Part shown: in pieces, positions 17,970 to 26,756 of the stretch
How positions within the stretch are numbered: the stretch's first letter is position 1
Layout: every line of letters starts with the position of its first letter
Source: JAGOBP01 sp964550855
GTDB taxonomy: Bacteria > Chloroflexota > Anaerolineae > Fen-1058
DNA length: 64,000 bases
NCBI GenBank assembly: GCA_964550855.1
Contig: CAZKBQ010000009.1
Coordinates: 1 to 64,000 of the forward strand
Direction of reading: 5' to 3'
The notes under the pieces: model-generated
The model's database searches: none
Told to the model about the DNA's origin: nothing
What the model saw: the letters and a program-made list of their open reading frames with translations, nothing else
Made by a program: the position numbers and the translations under genes

Positions 17970-20900
17970 ATGCGTAACCGAGTCTTCAATCTTGTGATCG
18001 TGATCGCGCTGCTGCTGGGGACGTTCCCGGCCGCCGCCGCTCCGCTGGATCGCGGGCAGACCGATCGGGGAACGGCCAGGCCGCCGGCTCCGATCGCCGA
18101 CAACCCGCCCCCGGCGATCTTTGTGACCCGTCCCAACGATAACAACATCCAGTACATCGGGCTGGGTCACATGTCGCAAGACAGCCTGTATCGCGTGCCG
18201 TTCGGCGTGGTCAATCCCAATACGCCCGTCACCCTGCGCTTCCGCACGCTGGCCAACGATGTCACCGGCGTGCGCGTGCGCTTTTACGACACCTCCATCG
18301 CCAGCGAATTTTTCCGCGATATGACGGTGGCCGCCGGCGATGTGCCGTGTGACACGCCCGATCTGGCCGCGAATACGTGCGACTACTGGCAAACCGTCAT
18401 CACCCCCACGCAGCGGATGAACCTGTATTATCGCTTCATCGTCACCGACGGCACGGCCACCGCCTACTACGCCGACGACAATTTTTCGGACGGCGGCTGG
18501 GGCGCGGCCACGCCCAATATGGTTGATTACAGCTACGCCATCAACGTGGTCGATCCGAACTTCGCCGTCATCGATTGGATGCAGAATGCGATCGTGTATC
18601 AGATCTTCCCCGATCGGTTCCGCAACGGCGATAAGACGAATGATCCGCAGACCGGCGATGTGCGCTACGACGATCCGGTCATCAGCCTGCCGTGGGCCAC
18701 CTTCCCCGAAGGCTACTGCCGCCAGTACACCGGCGCGAATCCCACCACCTGTCCGTGGCGCTTCGGCGCGCCGAGCTGGGCGGTGCCGCCCACGGCCACC
18801 GTGCCGCTGCCCGAGACGCCGCGCGGCCGCGATTACCTGGGCGGCGATTTGCGCGGCGTGATTGAGAAACTGGATTACCTGCAGGCGCTGGGCGTCAACG
18901 TGCTGTACTTCAACCCGATCTTCGACGCGGGTTCCAACCACGGCTACGACACGCAGGACTACTTCAAAATCGATCCATACTTTGGCACGGAGCAGGACTG
19001 GAACGATCTGGTGGCCGCTGCCCACGCGCGCGGCATGAAGATCATCCTGGACGGCGTGTTCAACCACCTGTCATCGGACAGCCCGTACTTCGATCGGTAC
19101 GGGCACTATCCCGAAGTGGGCGCGTGTGAAGCGATCTCGTCCACCTATCGATCGTGGTTCTACTTCACCGATGTCGCGCCGGGGACGGGGACATGTGCGG
19201 GCGCCGGCGGCCCCAATTCGGCCACCTACACCGGCTGGTTCGGCTTCGACAGCATCCCGGTGCTGAATAAGGAGAACCCCGAAGTCCGCACGCTGTTCTA
19301 TTCTGCCACGCAGACCATCACCGAGCCGGTGGCGCAGTACTGGCTCAATCGCGGCGCGTCCGGCTGGCGGCTGGACGTGATGGGCGATCCGTCGTTCCCC
19401 GACTCCTACTGGCGCGAGTTTCGCGCGGCGGTCAAAGCCGTCGATCCCCAGGCCGTCATCATCGGCGAGTTGTGGAAGAAGGGCGAGCTGCTGCCCAAGA
19501 GCGAAGGGGACATGGCCGACACCGGCATGCACTATCGCTTCCGCAACGCCATCCTGGGCTTCTTCGGCACGGTGGACGACAAGGGCTTCCCCGACGATGG
19601 GCAGAGCAATCAGCCGCCGTCGCTCTTCGCGCGCAAACTGCTGTCCATTCGCGAAGACTATCCCGACGCCACATACTTCACATTGATGAACCTGCTGACC
19701 AGCCACGACACGCGCCGCATTCTGTGGCTGCTCACGCCGGGCGCGCGCACCCGCGACGACAAAGAGTTCAACGCCGCCAACCTGGCGACCGGCAAGCAAA
19801 TGCTGAAGCTGGCGGCGCTGGTGCAGATGACGACGCCCGGCGCGCCGACGATCTACTACGGCGACGAGATCGCCTTGACCGGCGACGACGATCCTGACGA
19901 TCGCCGCACCTTCATCTGGGCGGGCCTGTATCTGCCGGTGGTGCTGCGCAACAGCGGCGGCGCGCCGGCGCTGTCACTGACCGGCGGTGGTTCATTCGAC
20001 ACTTATGGCGCGGGCGGCGATTGGGACATGCTGGCGACTTATCGCGGCTTGACGGCTTTGCGCCAATCCCGATCGGTTTTCCGCACCGGCCGGCTCAGCT
20101 TCCCATCAATCGACGACGCCAATCGCACGCTGGCCTATCTGCTGCGCTCGCCCGATGACGCCGCCCTCGTCGCGCTCAATCGCAATACCGTGACCAAAAC
20201 GCTGACCATCACCGTCACCGGCCAGCTGCCCGATGCCGTGCAGCTGCTGCCCGCTTACGCGGTGTCTGGCCATGCCCCGCTCGGCGGCGGCGGGCCGATC
20301 GTGACCGCGACGAATGGTGTGCTCACTTACACGCTGCCGCCGCTCAGCGCCGAAGTGCTGGTGCCTGTTGACGGGCAAGACCTCATCGCGCCGAGTGCGC
20401 CGCTGTCGTTGACGGCGCAGGCCGGCAACGCGCAGGTGGCGTTGAGCTGGAACAGTGTCGTCGATGCCGTGCGCTACGACGTTTACCGCAGCTACGTCAT
20501 CGGCGGGGGTTACCGCTGGATCACGACGACGACTTCGACGGCGATCACCGACACCACCGTGACCAACGGCCAGCGCTACTACTATGTCGTCAACGCGACC
20601 GACGCGGCCGGGAATAAGGGCGGCTACTCAAATGAAGCGGCTGCCACGCCTTCGGTGCAGATCAGCTACGCCATCCTGGAGTCGCCCAAGACCCTCACGC
20701 ACACCATCGGCATTACGCCCACCGTGCCCCTCTACGGTCGCGTGGGCGTGCCGGGCGTCACCGATGTGGACGGCAATCAGAATCAGGTCATGGCGCAGGT
20801 GGGCTTTGGCACGGGCGCGCCGGCCGCCTGGACAACGTGGACGCCCATGGCCTTCAACGCGCGCTTCGGCAGCCAGTATGAATATCAGGCCAGCCTGCGC

Positions 20901-21656
20901 CCTGAGATCACCGGCACGTTCGATCTGCTGGTGCGCTTCTCCACCAACGGCGGCCTCGACTGGACTTACGGCGATCAAAACGGCCTGGGCACAGCCAATC
21001 CCGGCGTGCTGAACGTGATCGCCGATGCCGACATCACCCCGCCCGATGCGCCCACGTTGAGCCTGGCCGGCAGCGCCGCCAGCTACGTCGCGCTGCAGTG
21101 GACCACCGTCAGCGACGCGGCCGAATACTGGCTCTATCGTCACGGGCCGGGCGGCTCATTCGATCTGCCGCTGGTCAAACTCCCCGCGCCGACGACGGCC
21201 TTCACCGACACGAACGTCACCACCAACGTCACGTACACCTACGCGGTGAAAGCCGTCGATTACGCGCTGAACCGATCGGCGTACAGCAATCAGGTCGAGG
21301 GTATTCCCGCGCCGCGCACCGTCACGGTGACGTTCAGCGTCACTGTGCCGACCAACACCCCGGCCGATAAGACTGTTTACATCGTGGGCAACCAGCCCGC
21401 CATCTGCAACTGGTGCAATCCGCACACCGTGGCGCTGACCAAGGTTGCCAGCTACACATGGAGCATCGATCTGAACTTCCTGGAGACCACACAGCTCGAA
21501 TGGAAGTACACGCTCGGCTCGTGGGACTTCGTGGAAAAGGGCGCAACGTGCGAAGAATTGAGCAACCGGCAGGCCACCATCTCCGGCCTGAGCGCGACCC
21601 AGTTGATCACGGGCACGGTGCTGAACTGGCGCAACGTTGCGCCGTGCGGCAATTGA
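17970..21656 (+). CDS. Secreted modular GH13 alpha-amylase/pullulanase-type enzyme
   Basis: A 1228-residue exported glucan hydrolase. The start ATG 17970 is 10 nt after AGGAG. A signal peptide (about 6-24, ending AAAA) is followed by a starch-binding-like N domain (about 45-195). GH13 then begins with IVYQIFPDRF, GVNVLYFNPIF and ILDGVFNH, with catalytic residues D469 (WRLDVM), E500 (IGELW) and D580 (TSHDT). After YYGDEIALTGDDDPDDRR an insertion of about 30 residues contains LYLPVVLRNSGG (653-664). Two FN3-like domains (about 804-895 and 1020-1110) flank an unknown beta domain, and a CBM20-like starch-binding domain (about 1116-1228) ends the protein. It probably degrades extracellular starch or glycogen. 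A hairpin terminator follows. Confidence 0.88.
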   Translation: MRNRVFNLVIVIALLLGTFPAAAAPLDRGQTDRGTARPPAPIADNPPPAIFVTRPNDNNIQYIGLGHMSQDSLYRVPFGVVNPNTPVTLRFRTLANDVTGVRVRFYDTSIASEFFRDMTVAAGDVPCDTPDLAANTCDYWQTVITPTQRMNLYYRFIVTDGTATAYYADDNFSDGGWGAATPNMVDYSYAINVVDPNFAVIDWMQNAIVYQIFPDRFRNGDKTNDPQTGDVRYDDPVISLPWATFPEGYCRQYTGANPTTCPWRFGAPSWAVPPTATVPLPETPRGRDYLGGDLRGVIEKLDYLQALGVNVLYFNPIFDAGSNHGYDTQDYFKIDPYFGTEQDWNDLVAAAHARGMKIILDGVFNHLSSDSPYFDRYGHYPEVGACEAISSTYRSWFYFTDVAPGTGTCAGAGGPNSATYTGWFGFDSIPVLNKENPEVRTLFYSATQTITEPVAQYWLNRGASGWRLDVMGDPSFPDSYWREFRAAVKAVDPQAVIIGELWKKGELLPKSEGDMADTGMHYRFRNAILGFFGTVDDKGFPDDGQSNQPPSLFARKLLSIREDYPDATYFTLMNLLTSHDTRRILWLLTPGARTRDDKEFNAANLATGKQMLKLAALVQMTTPGAPTIYYGDEIALTGDDDPDDRRTFIWAGLYLPVVLRNSGGAPALSLTGGGSFDTYGAGGDWDMLATYRGLTALRQSRSVFRTGRLSFPSIDDANRTLAYLLRSPDDAALVALNRNTVTKTLTITVTGQLPDAVQLLPAYAVSGHAPLGGGGPIVTATNGVLTYTLPPLSAEVLVPVDGQDLIAPSAPLSLTAQAGNAQVALSWNSVVDAVRYDVYRSYVIGGGYRWITTTTSTAITDTTVTNGQRYYYVVNATDAAGNKGGYSNEAAATPSVQISYAILESPKTLTHTIGITPTVPLYGRVGVPGVTDVDGNQNQVMAQVGFGTGAPAAWTTWTPMAFNARFGSQYEYQASLRPEITGTFDLLVRFSTNGGLDWTYGDQNGLGTANPGVLNVIADADITPPDAPTLSLAGSAASYVALQWTTVSDAAEYWLYRHGPGGSFDLPLVKLPAPTTAFTDTNVTTNVTYTYAVKAVDYALNRSAYSNQVEGIPAPRTVTVTFSVTVPTNTPADKTVYIVGNQPAICNWCNPHTVALTKVASYTWSIDLNFLETTQLEWKYTLGSWDFVEKGATCEELSNRQATISGLSATQLITGTVLNWRNVAPCGN

Positions 21657-21691
21657 CGATCAGGCGCGCCATCACCCGCCATTGAACTCGC

Positions 21692-21724
21692 CGCCCCGAT
21701 CGGCCAGCTAAGCCGATCGGGGCG
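21692..21724 (+). terminator. Hairpin after the amylase gene
   Basis: CGCCCCGATCGGC and GCCGATCGGGGCG form a perfect 13-bp stem with a 7-nt loop, 35 bp after the stop codon. There is no T-run, so termination is likely but not certain. Each arm contains the genome-frequent octamer CCGATCGG. Confidence 0.65.
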
Positions 21725-21732
21725 ACCGTGCA

Positions 21733-21760
21733 TTGCCGAAATTTCCGGCTATGCTAAAAT
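21733..21760 (+). promoter_or_regulatory. Promoter of the arginine decarboxylase gene
   Basis: TTGCCG, 16 bp, TAAAAT, with TGC directly before TAAAAT (extended -10). It lies just after the amylase hairpin and 39 bp before the start codon. Confidence 0.6.
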
Positions 21761-21798
21761 GACGCCTCATCCTGGATCAAGCTCGGAGTCAAGCCGCA

Positions 21799-22269
21799 AT
21801 GAAGATTTATCTCACGGTGGGGCGCGGCGACGGCCCCACGCCGCTGGCCGCGTTTGACAATGCAATGTATGACGCGCACGTGGGCAACTACAACTTGATT
21901 CACCTGTCGTCGGTCATCCCGCCGTACAGCACCATTCTGCGCGAGCCGTTTGTGGGCGAGCCAAAAGATTACGGCGATCGGTTGTATGTGGTGCTGGCCA
22001 GCCAGACCGAGACTGTGCCGGGCCAGTGGGCGTGGGCGGGGCTGGCCTGGACGCAGGAACCCACTACGCTGCGCGGCCTGTTTGTGGAGCAGCACGGTTC
22101 GTCGGAAGCCGAAGTGCGCCGCAACCTGGATTTGACCATTCGTTCGCTGATGGAGCGCCGCCCCTACGACTACGGGGAAATACATATGGAGGTGGCCGGC
22201 GTGGAATGCCAGGATGCGCCCGTGTGCGTCATGGTGGTGGCCGCGTACAAGTCGCTGGGCTGGCACTGA
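21799..22269 (+). CDS. pdaD: Pyruvoyl-dependent arginine decarboxylase
   Basis: Converts arginine to agmatine for polyamine synthesis. The 156-residue proenzyme has NLIHLSSVIPP, where self-cleavage is expected between S37 and S38, turning S38 into the pyruvoyl group. The MKIYLTVGRGDGPTPLAAFD start, EPKDYGDRLYVVLA and the C-terminal YKSLGW also match the family, best known from archaea and chlamydiae but present in some other bacteria. A CGGAG lies upstream and a promoter at 21733. The following dehydrogenase-like gene begins 14 bp later and may be co-transcribed; a functional link is not obvious. No PLP-type speA is in the window. Confidence 0.88.
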   Translation: MKIYLTVGRGDGPTPLAAFDNAMYDAHVGNYNLIHLSSVIPPYSTILREPFVGEPKDYGDRLYVVLASQTETVPGQWAWAGLAWTQEPTTLRGLFVEQHGSSEAEVRRNLDLTIRSLMERRPYDYGEIHMEVAGVECQDAPVCVMVVAAYKSLGWH

Positions 22270-22283
22270 ACCGAGATTGAGCC

Positions 22284-23069
22284 ATGTCGCCTCGAGCTGT
22301 CGGCTCCAAAGTCCTCCTCGTCGGTGAACCGCCGCTGATCGACGATCTGTCCGCGCTGTGCGTGGACGCCGGCCACGAAGTGGCGGTCCACGTGCTCGAA
22401 GGCGTGATCGAGGGGGACAGTCTGCGCCGATTGGCCGACGATGCGAAGACGGCCCGTTTCGCCATCGACGGCGTGATCGAATCGCTGGCAACCAAGCGCG
22501 ACGTTGTGCGCGTCCTCGACCAATCGCTACCCGCCGATGCGCCGATCTTGAGCGCGGCGCTGTCCGTGACCGCCACGCAGATCGGCGCGTGGGCGCGTCA
22601 GCCCGATTGGATCGTGGGTTTTGGCGCGCTGCCGCCCCTGTCGCGCGGCGGCCTCGTGGAACTGGCCGCCGGGCTGGAAACAGACCCATCGACGCTGGGC
22701 AAAGCCCAAAGTTTCTTTCAGTCGCTGGGACTGGAAACCGCCATCGTCCAGGACAGCGTGGGGTTGGTGCTGCCGCGCATCGTGTGCTGCCTGGTGAATG
22801 AGGCCAGCTACGCGCTGCTGGAAGGCGTGGCGTCGCCCAACGACATCGACATCGCCATGCAGCTGGGCACCAACTATCCGCGCGGGCCGCTGGCCTGGGG
22901 CGATCTGATCGGCCTAGATATTGTGCTGGCCGTGCTGCGCGGCCTGTTTGACGAATACGGCGACGATCACTATCGACCGTCGCCGCTGCTCAAGCAGTTG
23001 GTGCGCGCCGGCCGGCTGGGCCAGAAGACCGGTCGCGGTTTTTACGAATACGCCGGTAATCGCGCCTAG
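22284..23069 (+). CDS. 3-hydroxyacyl-CoA dehydrogenase-like protein lacking the NAD motif
   Basis: A 261-residue relative of the enzyme at 17016. The C-terminal domain is well kept (LPRIVCCLVNEASYALLEGVAS, GPLAWGDLIGLDIVLAVLR, GQKTGRGFYEY). In the N-terminal domain the glycine-rich loop is replaced by VLLVGEPPLIDDL, without GxGxxG, and the usual 'FFNPAPVMPL' reads FGALPPLSRGGLVEL, so the catalytic His is gone. It is therefore probably not an ordinary dehydrogenase and may bind acyl-CoA or act as a partner subunit; this is inference. It follows pdaD closely and ends convergent with a hydrolase, sharing a CTAG stop. Confidence 0.75.
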   Translation: MSPRAVGSKVLLVGEPPLIDDLSALCVDAGHEVAVHVLEGVIEGDSLRRLADDAKTARFAIDGVIESLATKRDVVRVLDQSLPADAPILSAALSVTATQIGAWARQPDWIVGFGALPPLSRGGLVELAAGLETDPSTLGKAQSFFQSLGLETAIVQDSVGLVLPRIVCCLVNEASYALLEGVASPNDIDIAMQLGTNYPRGPLAWGDLIGLDIVLAVLRGLFDEYGDDHYRPSPLLKQLVRAGRLGQKTGRGFYEYAGNRA

Positions 23070-23758
23070 GTCAGATGTTGCGCAAACCACGCCAGCGTCT
23101 TCTGCCACGCATCCTGCGCCGCGGCCGCCTTGTAGATGTGCGGGCGCGTGTCGTTGAAGAAAGCGTGCTCGGCCTCAGGATAAATGTGAATCGCGTGGGG
23201 CACGCCGTGCTGTTCTAACTCCGCTTCAAACGCCCGCACCGCCTCCACCGGGATGCCGCGATCGCGATCGGCGTACAGCCCCAGCACCGGCACTTTCAGC
23301 CGCGTGGTGTCGCCCGCGGTTAGCGGCCGCCCGTAAAAGGCCACCGCCGCACCGAACAGGTCGCCGTGATGAGCTGCCGCCGACAGCGACAGTCCGCCGC
23401 CCATGCACCAGCCGACTACGCCGATCGATTTGGGCGCAACGCGATCCAGCTTCTTCAGATAACGCGCCGCGGCTGCGATCTCCTGCACGGCCCGATTGGC
23501 ATCCAGGCCCATCGCCAATTTCCGCGCCTCATCAGGCTCTTCGGCGGCCTGGCCATGATACAGGTCAGGCGCCAGCGCCACGTAACCTTCGCGCGCGAAG
23601 CGATTGGCCACGTCTTTGATGTGCGGCACCAGCCCCCACCATTCCTGAATGACGACAATCGCCGGGTGGGGTAGATCATCGTCGGGCTGGGCCAGATAAC
23701 CCGGCGTCGCGTGTGCATTGATCGGATACTCAATCATCTTCGAAACAATCTTTGTCAT
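23066..23758 (-). CDS. Dienelactone hydrolase family protein
   Basis: A 230-residue alpha/beta hydrolase. Features are VVIQEWWGL, the nucleophile elbow GWCMGGG with Cys as nucleophile, LYADRDRGIP with the acid Asp, and EAEHAFFNDTRP with the His, the Cys-Asp-His triad of carboxymethylenebutenolidase-type enzymes. Natural substrates of these widespread homologues are mostly unknown; a role in chlorocatechol degradation should not be assumed, as no other pathway gene is present. GGGGAGG lies 9 nt before the ATG. The stop overlaps the opposite gene's stop. A heptamer repeat lies just upstream. Confidence 0.88.
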   Translation of the reverse strand: MTKIVSKMIEYPINAHATPGYLAQPDDDLPHPAIVVIQEWWGLVPHIKDVANRFAREGYVALAPDLYHGQAAEEPDEARKLAMGLDANRAVQEIAAAARYLKKLDRVAPKSIGVVGWCMGGGLSLSAAAHHGDLFGAAVAFYGRPLTAGDTTRLKVPVLGLYADRDRGIPVEAVRAFEAELEQHGVPHAIHIYPEAEHAFFNDTRPHIYKAAAAQDAWQKTLAWFAQHLT

Positions 23759-23786
23759 GGTCAGTGCCTCCCCTTAATCGCTGCCC

Positions 23787-23849
23787 TTACGTTTTACGTT
23801 TTACGTTTTACGTATTGCGTATTGCGTGTCACGTCTCACGTTTCACTCG
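23787..23849. repeat. Heptamer tandem repeat, nine units (TTACGTT type)
   Basis: Nine consecutive 7-nt units: TTACGTT three times, then TTACGTA, TTGCGTA, TTGCGTG, TCACGTC, TCACGTT and TCACTCG. Units drift gradually from left to right. They lie between the sugar transferase stop and the hydrolase start, with no long inverted arm. The stretch spanning TTACGTA and TTGCGTA recurs at 50564-50598. Confidence 0.92.
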
Positions 23850-23861
23850 CCGCCCGTTCGC

Positions 23862-25298
23862 TCAATACGCGCCCTCACCCGACAACACCTTGGGGATCAT
23901 TCGCAGCAAAATCTTGATGTCCAGCGCGGGCGACCAGTTCTCGATGTAGTAGATGTCCAGCAGACATTGCTCGTCGAAGCTGAGCTGCGCGCGCCCCGAC
24001 ACCTGCGACAGGCCCGCCATGCCCGGCGGCGCTTCCAGCACCTGCCGCTGCCAGTCCTGATACTGCGCCACTTCCGAGGCGATGTGCGGCCGCGGCCCCA
24101 CCAGGCTCATCTCGCCCTTCAATACGTTGAAAAGCTGCGGCAGCTCGTCCAGGCTGGTCTTGCGCAAAAAACGCCCCAGGCGTGTGCGGCGTGGATCGGC
24201 GCGCATCTTGAACAGCGGCCCGTCCATCTCGTTGAGATCACGCAGCTGCTCCTTCTCTTCCTCCGCGCCGGCCCGCATCGAGCGGAACTTGTACAGCACA
24301 AATTCCTGGCCGCGCAGGCCCACACGGCGCTGCTTGAAGATGACCGGCCCCGGCGAATCCAGCTTGATCGCCAGCGCCAGCAGCCCCATGAGCGGCAGCG
24401 CCGCGATCGAGATGATCAAGCCCAGCGCCAGATCCATCGCGCGCTTCACCACGCGATTGGTGCCGTGAATGGCGCCCGCCTTCAGGCCGATGAGCGGCAC
24501 GCCGCCCAGATCCTCCACATCCACCCGGTTCAGGCTGAGCTGAAACAGATCGGGCACGGTGCGCGCCCGCACGCCGATTCGCTCGCACTGCTGAAAGATG
24601 TCCAGGATGCGCTGCGGCTCCGTCCACGGCAGCGCGATGATCACCTCGTCCACACGTTGATCGGTCACGATGTACGGGATGCGGTACAGCCCTTCGAGCG
24701 CGGGAATCGGCCCGATGTTGCGCGTCACGTCCAGCCGATCGTCCACCACGCCCACCACGCGGTACCCCAGTTCCGGCAGCGCCATGATATTGCGGATCAC
24801 TGTGCGGCCTACTTCGCCCGCGCCCACCACCAGCACGCGCGCCACCCCCCGGCCGCGTTTGCGCAGCCGACTTATCATCACCCCCCACGCGAAACGCCCG
24901 GCGCCCAACGCCAGCACGATCAGCACCACGGCATACAGGAAAATCAATCGGGAATAGAAGAACGGCTGAAAGAAAAACGTGATGGCGATCATGAGCAGCA
25001 TCGCCATCATGGTGGCACGCGCGATGCGCCACATCTGATCGAGCCACAGGCTCAACCGGCGCAGCACGTACACTCCGTCGATCTTGAACGACATCAGCAG
25101 CAGCGCCGTCAACACCACCTGAAAGGGCAGAAAAACTTCGGGGGGATTGTCAAACGCCGGATCAACCTGCAGAAACAGCTGCAGGCGATAGCGCAGATAA
25201 TAGGCCAATAGAAACGCGGCGTTGATCAGCAGCACGTCGCTGATTACCACGCCCCACATCAGCCAGCGCGGATATTTGGATTCAGGTCGCAAGGCCAT
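23862..25298 (-). CDS. Polyprenyl-phosphate sugar-1-phosphate transferase (WcaJ/CpsE-like)
   Basis: Starts polysaccharide synthesis by moving a sugar phosphate from a nucleotide sugar to undecaprenyl phosphate. The 478-residue protein has N-terminal membrane helices (about 12-34, 52-70, 85-150), a CoA-binding-like Rossmann region with VLVVGAGEVGRTVIRN, then the catalytic bac_transf domain: KRAMDLALGLIIS, DSPGPVIFKQRRVG, YKFRSM, TSLDELPQLFNVLKGEMSLVGPRP and ENWSPALDIKILLRM. ATG 25298 was chosen; a GTG 9 nt upstream overlaps the preceding stop (GTGA) and is equally possible. It is the last gene of the GT4 - small membrane protein - transferase operon. Confidence 0.9.
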   Translation of the reverse strand: MALRPESKYPRWLMWGVVISDVLLINAAFLLAYYLRYRLQLFLQVDPAFDNPPEVFLPFQVVLTALLLMSFKIDGVYVLRRLSLWLDQMWRIARATMMAMLLMIAITFFFQPFFYSRLIFLYAVVLIVLALGAGRFAWGVMISRLRKRGRGVARVLVVGAGEVGRTVIRNIMALPELGYRVVGVVDDRLDVTRNIGPIPALEGLYRIPYIVTDQRVDEVIIALPWTEPQRILDIFQQCERIGVRARTVPDLFQLSLNRVDVEDLGGVPLIGLKAGAIHGTNRVVKRAMDLALGLIISIAALPLMGLLALAIKLDSPGPVIFKQRRVGLRGQEFVLYKFRSMRAGAEEEKEQLRDLNEMDGPLFKMRADPRRTRLGRFLRKTSLDELPQLFNVLKGEMSLVGPRPHIASEVAQYQDWQRQVLEAPPGMAGLSQVSGRAQLSFDEQCLLDIYYIENWSPALDIKILLRMIPKVLSGEGAY

Positions 25299-25303
25299 GA
25301 CGC

Positions 25304-25612
25304 TCACAACGCTCCGGCGCGCGTCAACTGCATGGTGCCGATGATGATCATGATCAGGCCCGCGGCGAAGGCCAAGATATTGAGCGCCGGCCACCACCAG
25401 CCCGGCCCGGTGGAGTGAAACCGGCCCGATCGGTACAGCGCATCGAGCAGGTTGGCCGCCGGCCGCGAGCAGATGAACAGGCCCAGCAGCACACCCACCA
25501 CGCCATCAAACTGGCGGCTGCCGGACATCAGTTGGCGCTGGGCAATCAGCGCCGCGTACACCGCCGCCGCGCCCGTCAAGATGACCAGCCCGATCGTCGA
25601 TCTCAGGTTCAC
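25304..25612 (-). CDS. Small membrane protein of the polysaccharide operon
   Basis: A 102-residue protein with about three hydrophobic segments (5-25, 35-57 and 73-95). No family is recognised. The GTG start lies 4 bp after the stop of a GT4 gene, and its stop overlaps or nearly touches the sugar transferase start, so it is translated as part of that operon. It could be a helper or flippase-like accessory protein, but nothing in the sequence says which. Confidence 0.65.
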   Translation of the reverse strand: MNLRSTIGLVILTGAAAVYAALIAQRQLMSGSRQFDGVVGVLLGLFICSRPAANLLDALYRSGRFHSTGPGWWWPALNILAFAAGLIMIIIGTMQLTRAGAL

Positions 25613-25616
25613 GCGT

Positions 25617-26750
25617 TCACCCGGCTGCAGCGCGATATGCGGCCGCCGTGACCCGCGCGGTTTCAGTCCATGAAAATCGCCGCGCCTGCGTCAAGCCGCG
25701 TTCGCTCAGATCAGCCCGCAGCGCGGCATCGCTCCACAGGCGGCGCATGGCGTGCGACCAGCCGCTCACATCGTCGGGCGCGACATTAAGCCCGGCTTCG
25801 CCCACCACTTCCGGCAGCGAGGCCGCGTTGGATACGATCACGGGCGTCCCGCACGCCATCGCTTCCAGCGGCGGCAGCCCAAAACCCTCATAGATCGACG
25901 GGTAAACGAAGGCGGTCGCCGCCGCATACCACAGGGCCTTTTCCTCGGCGGGTACAAAGCCCGGCAGGATGACACTGTCTCTCACCCCTGATCGATCGAT
26001 CTCGGCGAAGACATCGTCGGCCAGCCAGCCCACGCCGCCCGCCAGCACCAGCATCGCGTCGGGCCGTTCGCGCTTGAGCTGCGCAAAAGCCTGGATCATC
26101 ATAACCAGGTTCTTGCGCGGCTCCAGCGTGCCCAGAAACAGCAGAAACCGATCGGGCAGCTGCTTCCGGCGCTTGAACTCCGCCACGCTCTCAGGCGCAG
26201 CCGGCGTCAAGGCCGCATCCACGCCCGGATAGGCCACGTCGATCCGATCGAGCGGCACGTCATACAGCCGGTGGATGTCGCGCCGCGTGTGCTCCGAAAT
26301 CGCCAGCACGCGCCGCGCCCGCCGCGCCGATCGGCGCGTGCCGATCCGCAAATAGGCCTGATTGAGGCCGCGAAAATACTGCGGAAACAGGGCAAAACTC
26401 AGATCGTAGATGGTGACCACCGTGGGACGCCAACAGATTTGCGGCGCGACGAAGGCCGAAGCGTGCACCACGTCGAAGCGGCTAGCGGCCAGCGGCAGAC
26501 GCAGCTGCTCCCACAGGATGCGCAACGCGGGTCGCCCGGTGGGCCAGCGCGTGGCGCGCGGCTCGATGGCGCTGCTCAAGCCGTCGGGCACATGGCGCGC
26601 AAACAGCGTCAGCCGCAGCTCGGGATCGACTTCCGGCAGACGCCGCACCGTCTGTTCGATATACGTATGGATGCCCGCGTTGCGGTAACCCGCGCCGCGC
26701 GGCGCCAACAGATGCGCGCTAATCGCCACGCGCAGCGAGCGGTGAGACAT
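25617..26750 (-). CDS. Family 4 glycosyltransferase
   Basis: A 377-residue cytoplasmic GT-B enzyme using a nucleotide sugar. The N-terminal domain has GYRNAGIHTYI and SAFVAPQI; the C-terminal domain has FLLFLGTLEPRKNL, DSVILPGFVPAEEKALWYAAA and the E(x)7E motif PSIYEGFGLPPLEAMACGTPVI. The length matches the family. The start is unusual: an extended -10 (TGG-TATAAT) ends 6 nt before the ATG and no ribosome-binding site is seen, so the mRNA probably begins at the start codon. It heads the operon running to the sugar transferase. Confidence 0.88.
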   Translation of the reverse strand: MSHRSLRVAISAHLLAPRGAGYRNAGIHTYIEQTVRRLPEVDPELRLTLFARHVPDGLSSAIEPRATRWPTGRPALRILWEQLRLPLAASRFDVVHASAFVAPQICWRPTVVTIYDLSFALFPQYFRGLNQAYLRIGTRRSARRARRVLAISEHTRRDIHRLYDVPLDRIDVAYPGVDAALTPAAPESVAEFKRRKQLPDRFLLFLGTLEPRKNLVMMIQAFAQLKRERPDAMLVLAGGVGWLADDVFAEIDRSGVRDSVILPGFVPAEEKALWYAAATAFVYPSIYEGFGLPPLEAMACGTPVIVSNAASLPEVVGEAGLNVAPDDVSGWSHAMRRLWSDAALRADLSERGLTQARRFSWTETARVTAAAYRAAAG

Positions 26751-26756
26751 GAGCAG

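Noticed and set aside
23826..25211. A 461-codon open frame on the plus strand
   Set aside because: It lies opposite the sugar transferase gene and is rich in His, Arg and Gln, as expected for the antisense of a GC-rich gene; no ribosome-binding site or family features.
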